64,000 bases of DNA from Davidsoniella eucalypti (Eukaryota > Ascomycota > Sordariomycetes > Microascales > Ceratocystidaceae): the NCBI GenBank assembly GCA_004009845.1, contig RMBW01000042.1, positions 62,001 through 126,000 of the forward strand, written 5' to 3'. The translations under genes and the position numbers were made by a program. The notes beneath the pieces were generated by a model. That model did not search any database, was not told the DNA's origin, and saw nothing but the letters and a program-made list of their open reading frames with translations. Positions 59,401 through 64,000 of this stretch are shown here, one piece after another; positions within the stretch are counted from its first letter, which is position 1, and the number at the start of each line of letters is the position of its first letter.

Positions 59401-61940
59401 TGTAAATTATCTAGCCAGCGCTAGAGTTTTATGAGTACATATCTATACAGATGGACTCATTGGGCAGTGCTAGGGTGTGCGTGGATATTAAGAGAAGCCT
59501 GCCGAGTGATATAACGTTCCCCTTGATATACTATTGAGTTGTAGAAATTGGGCAGAATTTATTGGGGAGTAGTATAGCAATAAACGCGACTAATTAGGCA
59601 AAAGCTCCTTGAATGACACTTATAATTACAAAGCATTTCATTGCATTGCAAAGGTCTCGGTTTACAATAAAATCTATAGCTAAATGTATGTCCCACACCT
59701 GGAAATTCCCGCTACCATAAAATACACAGAAGGGGCTTTCTGTTTTCGTTAGGGTCTATGGTAAATTGACCAGGGTCTTGGCTATTCTGACTCTTTATAG
59801 CGATGGCCGTCCCTGTTGCTTGTTGAGGCTCGTCGGATCTAAGCCCTGTCGGGAAGCTCATTAAGAGAGCCTGTAAATATTGGAATATTGGACTAACACG
59901 CTATACGACAACCCTTACCCGGTAGCCCGTGGAGTTGTGAAATGTACTTATCGGCAGCATGGCATTCTATTCCACAGTTAGCCGCCTGCTCCAGTTGATT
60001 GTTTGATTATTCAAGTTAGCAATGAGATGTTTGGATAGCACAGTGTTTGGATTAGATGTAGTTGCTTTTGCAGCGGCCGCTGATTCTCCTCCTTCATCTC
60101 GACCGGCGCATCCTCTGTCAGCCAGACGATGCCTAATGGCCCGTCAAGTGCCCGAACACCAAGTCGAATGTTGCCACACACGCTTGATATTTCATATTCC
60201 GCGCGTTCCTTGCTGAATGGCAACTAAGCCAGGAGAAAAAGACGGAAAGACACCAATCGAGGGCTTAGCGAACGGTGTGACAAGGCGCTGGGTCGATTCT
60301 TAGTTATGTTATCACTAGACACCAGTCACTAGACACCAGGATGCGGCATTGAGGATGTTGATTAACTGCTAAGCACACAAAACGTCGAGGAAATAGACTG
60401 GACCTGCACACGAGGGAATAGTGGCATAGTTGATGGTTATGCGCCCCAAAGGCTGCAAGGTTGAGGTGCCTCGACCCATACTACGCCCTGTATTTTGGAA
60501 GTTCCTGCGCATGGTTTCGTTCCAGCGCCCGCAACGCTCCTTCCATTGCCCGCAAGACGGAAAAAAGCAGTTGTCGATCGGGGGAGGTGTAGTGGACCCT
60601 CTTTTCAGACAGAACGCACGCTGTGATTGGCTCGCCCGGCACAGTCCAAAGATGGGCTATTGTCGGCGCAGTACGGAAATTTGACGACAAGAACACAAGT
60701 TGCTGTTGACGCAGTAGGACTGCAGGCCCAAGCCAGCTTGCGTTCTTGTTGGCATAGCGAGCAGAGCCGGCGAGGAGTAGACGCCGTCGTAGCGTTTGCT
60801 GCTACAAGCCATCCAGCGTGGTTCTATCAGCCCACTCATCGTCCCTCCTTCCGGTGCGTAGCGCAGCCAACCGAGTAGCCGAAGCGTCATATCCTCTCGA
60901 TGCTTCCTGCTTTTTTCTCTGTTTACTTCTATCAGCTACATCCCTTCTCCTCTCCTTCTTCGACAGATTCGATCTGTTTCTCTCTCAACTGGTTCTTTTG
61001 CCTCAATCCTGGCCTGCATCTCATCAAACAACGACCCTTTTCTGATTCTGGGTAGACACACAGACCTTCTATTTTTACCCATCTGCCTGTCTGTTTATGC
61101 TATTATCAAGCAGGTTGTATTAGTATAAGCCTTTGCTAAGCAAGCGCAAACAGAACCGCCTTTTAAGCCCTCCCACCCGCCTCTCTGCAAATCTTCTTCT
61201 TCCACGGATGTCTGTCTGGCCCCTCAAGCCGCTACCATCGACCGAACCACCTCACGAAATCTCTCGAAATACGGCCTTTCTATCTGCCCACGCTAGCCTA
61301 TCCTGTCGTCTCCGATCGACTTTGTGTTGCCGGTCTTCTCACTCAAGGCCTCGTTCTCTTCTTATCGTCTCTATCGTCGGGCTCTTGCGTCCTCCTCCCA
61401 CGCTGCGTTTCTGAATAGCACAAGCCACTAGTCGGCGCATCTCTCGCTGCACGCACTTTCCACGATCCTGGCCTCTAACCAGCATCTTCCAGTCTCTTTG
61501 CCAAGTGTTGGCCACATAGTGCGCTGTGTCTATTTTACCCTCTTTTCAAGTCCGCCAGAACGTCTCTGGCGCCTTTCTTGCACGTTGCTGTTTGTTTGCG
61601 CAAATCAAAGTTCTGTGAGATTCGCCGAGACCTGAGCTTCTCGTGCTGCTCTCTTTCGTGCGTACCGTTATTGCTCGTCTGCCTGCCTATGCGTTCGTGT
61701 TTTCTAAAGCCTCAAAGCTTCTCTGTTTCCCTCTCGCTTCAAGTGTCAACTCGACCGCCTTGTTGATGTTCATTTATTCTGGGCACCTCTCCACGCAAAT
61801 CGTGTTGTGTTTCTATCTCTTCTTCTACTAGCGCTATACATCGTTGATATACATCGTTGATTGGCACTCGCTCGCCAGACATTGGTCTCACTCGATTCCC
61901 CTTTGCAACCCACAACAACAAAAACAACAACCACATCGCC
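56408..61940. other. 5.5 kb gene-poor interval
   Basis: No conserved coding sequence is seen. 56.8-59.8 kb is AT-rich. From about 60900 the plus strand becomes strongly pyrimidine-rich (CT-runs) up to the ATG at 61941, which I take as promoter and long 5' leader of the following gene. Confidence 0.5.
61766..61831 (+). promoter_or_regulatory. Upstream ORF in leader of the pseudokinase gene
   Basis: ATG 61766 to TAG 61831 encodes 21 residues and lies 109 bp upstream of the main start inside the pyrimidine-rich leader. If the transcript starts upstream of it, translation of the main frame would need reinitiation or leaky scanning. Transcript start is unknown. Confidence 0.35.
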
Positions 61941-63833
61941 ATGGTCAGCACCACTTGGTGGGACGACAGCCATATAGAGGCTACCGTCACCCGCAGCTTT
62001 GTTTGCCAACATCTTCTACCCCAGGAAATCGAACGTCTAGATCGCCAGGCCATCCTTGGAGACGGTCTCACTAACAGCACATACTGGGACTGGATCGAGG
62101 CTAAGGCTAAACGCATATTCCTGATTCTCGTCGACCTTGGCATTCCCGACCAGATCTTTGGCCTCATCGATGACTTGTGGGTCGATACCGACCTACCGCT
62201 TGATCTTGAAAACATCAGCCGCCTAGCATTGACTGCTGTAAGAGATGAGCGCATCGAGAGACGCTTCTATCTGCGCCAGTTCAACTACCTTTTACGGCCT
62301 CTCAAGAAGGGCGTCAACATCATCTACGGCGACAATGAAATTGTCCCTATCGAGCAAGTGGACAAGAAGGCCGCTGATTCCAGCAACGGCGTCGACAAGG
62401 TGACCGTTGGCAACAACGCTGATTGTGTCTACTGGAGACGACGCATCTCATTGACTATCCAGGGCGGCCTGGTCCTTGCCGATTTCCAGGATGCTGCAGA
62501 GAACATGTCGCAAATCGAAAATGAGCATCTTGTGTCCTATTGGGGGTCATATGTACACCAGGGTTATGGCTACATTCTGTACACCCCAGCCAGCGACTTT
62601 TCCCTCAAGTCTTTCTGGACAAACCAGCCAGCATGCTACAAGACCATGCCCAAGCCTCAGCGCAAGGAAATGGTCATGAACTGGATCATGTGTCTTGCCG
62701 ATACCGTTTGCTTCCTCCACAGCCGTCATCGTGCCCACTCATACATCAAGCCCTCCACCATCCACTTCACCCGCAACAACAAGGTCTTCTTTTCCGACAT
62801 CTCCAGACTTGGCCCCGAGCCGCTACACGGATACTCTGAAAAGGCGGCGTCTTTCGATCGCGAGTGGTACGACTACGCAGCACCTGAACAGTGGTTTAGA
62901 CCTGCAGGTCCCGGCAGCCCACCGTCGCGGAAGACATCCTTCCCAACAACCTCACCAGACAACTTCTCCATCTCTGGCTCAACGAGAGGAGGCTCGGATT
63001 ACCAAAGCCCCAATGCCATGCTGCAGACCCAGATTCCCCAGCTTAGCCCACAGGCAGCCGACATCTTCTCGCTGGGCTGCATCATTCTTGAGCTACTGAG
63101 CTTTTTACTCAAGAAGCAGCACAAGTTCGCATCGCACCGCGCCGCCAAACACAAGACAGCCGGAAGAGGTGGAGCTGTGCTTGACTCCTCGTTCCACAAG
63201 AACCTGGGTCAGGTCGAGTCATGGATGACCGATCTTGCCAAAGAAGCAAGCAAGAAGGCTTCTAACAAGGATGGCAACCACGTCTTCCGTGGGTTCGTCC
63301 CCATGCTGCGAATCGTAGCATGCATGCTTGCTGTTAACCCCCAAGAACGGCCTTCAGCGCAAGAGGTTCAGCAGCGCATCTACGAGATCATCACAGAGCA
63401 CTGCCAGATCCCTGAGCCCCACTGCGTGCACCGATATGATCCTGAGTTTGGCTTCAGCCATCTACAAATCCAGTCACCCGCTAGTAGCACGGCTTCAGAT
63501 GCGATGTCGATTCGGTCACGGCAAATGTCAGCGCCTTCGTACATTCCACGCGAGTCCAGCGAGCATCGACGCACCCACAGCGGCGGGGCCATGTCGAATT
63601 ACAGTGCTAGTACAGCATCAGGTTCCATGCCAGGAACCGTGGCAGGATCGATTTCAGGGTCCTTGTCCGAAAAAGAGCGCGAGATGGCCATGAATCTGGG
63701 TGTGTTGCGGACGCTCAGATCAAGAGATACGATGCAGTCGATGCAGTCGATGCCCAATTCGCCGAGAATATGGGATGGAGTCCAAGTGCCGCACTCTCCA
63801 GTGAACTCATCTTACGGCAATGGAATCTATTAA
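61941..63833 (+). CDS. Protein kinase-fold protein lacking catalytic residues (pseudokinase)
   Basis: Single exon, 630 aa, ATG 61941 in a good context (CGCCATGG); the frame is open further 5' but without an ATG. The N-terminal ~130 residues are helical (WWDDSHIEATVTRSFVCQHL) and unknown to me. Residues about 150-480 follow a kinase fold: ENEHLVSYWGSYVHQGYGYI is the hinge region, and the C-lobe has SPQAADIFSLGCIILELLSF (helix F) and ERPSAQEV. The catalytic loop HRDxKxxN reads HSYIKPST (from 266) and DFG reads DIS (286-288). A Ser/Thr-rich insert with SPPSRK lies between DIS and helix F. The Ser-rich C-terminus probably is disordered and phosphorylated. No catalytic Asp and no Mg-binding Asn, so phosphotransfer is unlikely and a scaffold role is inferred. 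Confidence 0.85.
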   Translation: MVSTTWWDDSHIEATVTRSFVCQHLLPQEIERLDRQAILGDGLTNSTYWDWIEAKAKRIFLILVDLGIPDQIFGLIDDLWVDTDLPLDLENISRLALTAVRDERIERRFYLRQFNYLLRPLKKGVNIIYGDNEIVPIEQVDKKAADSSNGVDKVTVGNNADCVYWRRRISLTIQGGLVLADFQDAAENMSQIENEHLVSYWGSYVHQGYGYILYTPASDFSLKSFWTNQPACYKTMPKPQRKEMVMNWIMCLADTVCFLHSRHRAHSYIKPSTIHFTRNNKVFFSDISRLGPEPLHGYSEKAASFDREWYDYAAPEQWFRPAGPGSPPSRKTSFPTTSPDNFSISGSTRGGSDYQSPNAMLQTQIPQLSPQAADIFSLGCIILELLSFLLKKQHKFASHRAAKHKTAGRGGAVLDSSFHKNLGQVESWMTDLAKEASKKASNKDGNHVFRGFVPMLRIVACMLAVNPQERPSAQEVQQRIYEIITEHCQIPEPHCVHRYDPEFGFSHLQIQSPASSTASDAMSIRSRQMSAPSYIPRESSEHRRTHSGGAMSNYSASTASGSMPGTVAGSISGSLSEKEREMAMNLGVLRTLRSRDTMQSMQSMPNSPRIWDGVQVPHSPVNSSYGNGIY

Positions 63834-64000
63834 TAGTACATCGAGACTAAGAGGGGCCCAAAGAAAGAGTAGGTATTAATGTTTTATGATCAATCAACAT
63901 ATGGGAAAAATCGTACGAACTACGATAAGCGGCTTTTTAATTTTTTTTTATAGTTGTTACTTGCATTTTTTTTTAAAGTTTAATTTTTGTACCAGATAGT
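63834..64000. other. 3' flank of the pseudokinase gene
   Basis: AT-rich with poly-T runs; the gene's 3' UTR probably lies here. Nothing else is seen. Confidence 0.5.

Noticed and set aside
61857..61940. Upstream extension of the pseudokinase frame
   Set aside because: It starts at TTG; ATG 61941 has the better context.
1..64000. CRISPR arrays, operons, bacterial-type promoters and ribosome binding sites
   Set aside because: No direct-repeat/spacer pattern is present and the sequence is clearly fungal nuclear DNA.

Overview
The window is nuclear DNA of a filamentous ascomycete (Pezizomycotina, probably Sordariomycetes; the class is a weak inference). The evidence is short GT-AG introns with CTAAC-type branch points, typical fungal single-copy genes, a Zn2Cys6 regulator relic, fungal non-LTR and LTR retroelement debris, and long AT-rich intergenic stretches. 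All exon structures were worked out by eye from splice signals, reading-frame closure and family similarity. No search was run.

Layout. 1-5.8 kb: no supported gene. 5.8-8.3 kb: JAC1/HSCB-type mitochondrial J-protein, then COP9 signalosome subunit 4, in tandem on +. 9.3-10.9 kb (-): a four-exon SGNH (GDSL) hydrolase-like protein whose usual catalytic residues look substituted. 10.9-25.7 kb: a 14.7 kb stretch with no convincing gene. 25.7-28.0 kb (+): a secreted GH3 glycosidase. 28-33.2 kb: mostly empty, with a 37 bp antisense piece matching GH3 coding sequence. 33.2-34.4 kb (+): a one-TM cell-surface-type protein. 34.8-37.2 kb (-): two decayed genes, a MAL-type alpha-glucoside permease and a Zn2Cys6 transcription factor. 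37.2-44.1 kb: a nest of retroelements stacked against the 5' end of a tRNA-Glu(CTC) gene. 44.45-64 kb: conserved housekeeping genes, namely mitochondrial PheRS, mitochondrial dicarboxylate carrier, RPB3, SOF1/DCAF13, an SDR, and a protein-kinase-fold protein without catalytic residues. A 5.5 kb gene-poor gap separates the last two.

Two stories stand out. First, GH3 + GH3-like scrap + alpha-glucoside permease relic + Zn2Cys6 regulator relic look like the remains of a sugar-utilisation cluster in which only the glycosidase is still intact. Second, at the tRNA-Glu gene at least three, probably four, retroelement copies in the same orientation end in an (AAC)n tail followed by all or part of the first ten bases of tRNA-Glu (TCCGATATGG). 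The copy nearest the tRNA is flanked on both sides by that 10 bp sequence. This is what a non-LTR element that repeatedly inserts at the first nucleotide of tRNA-Glu would leave. Shorter elements nearby share a body but carry either of two different 3' tails.
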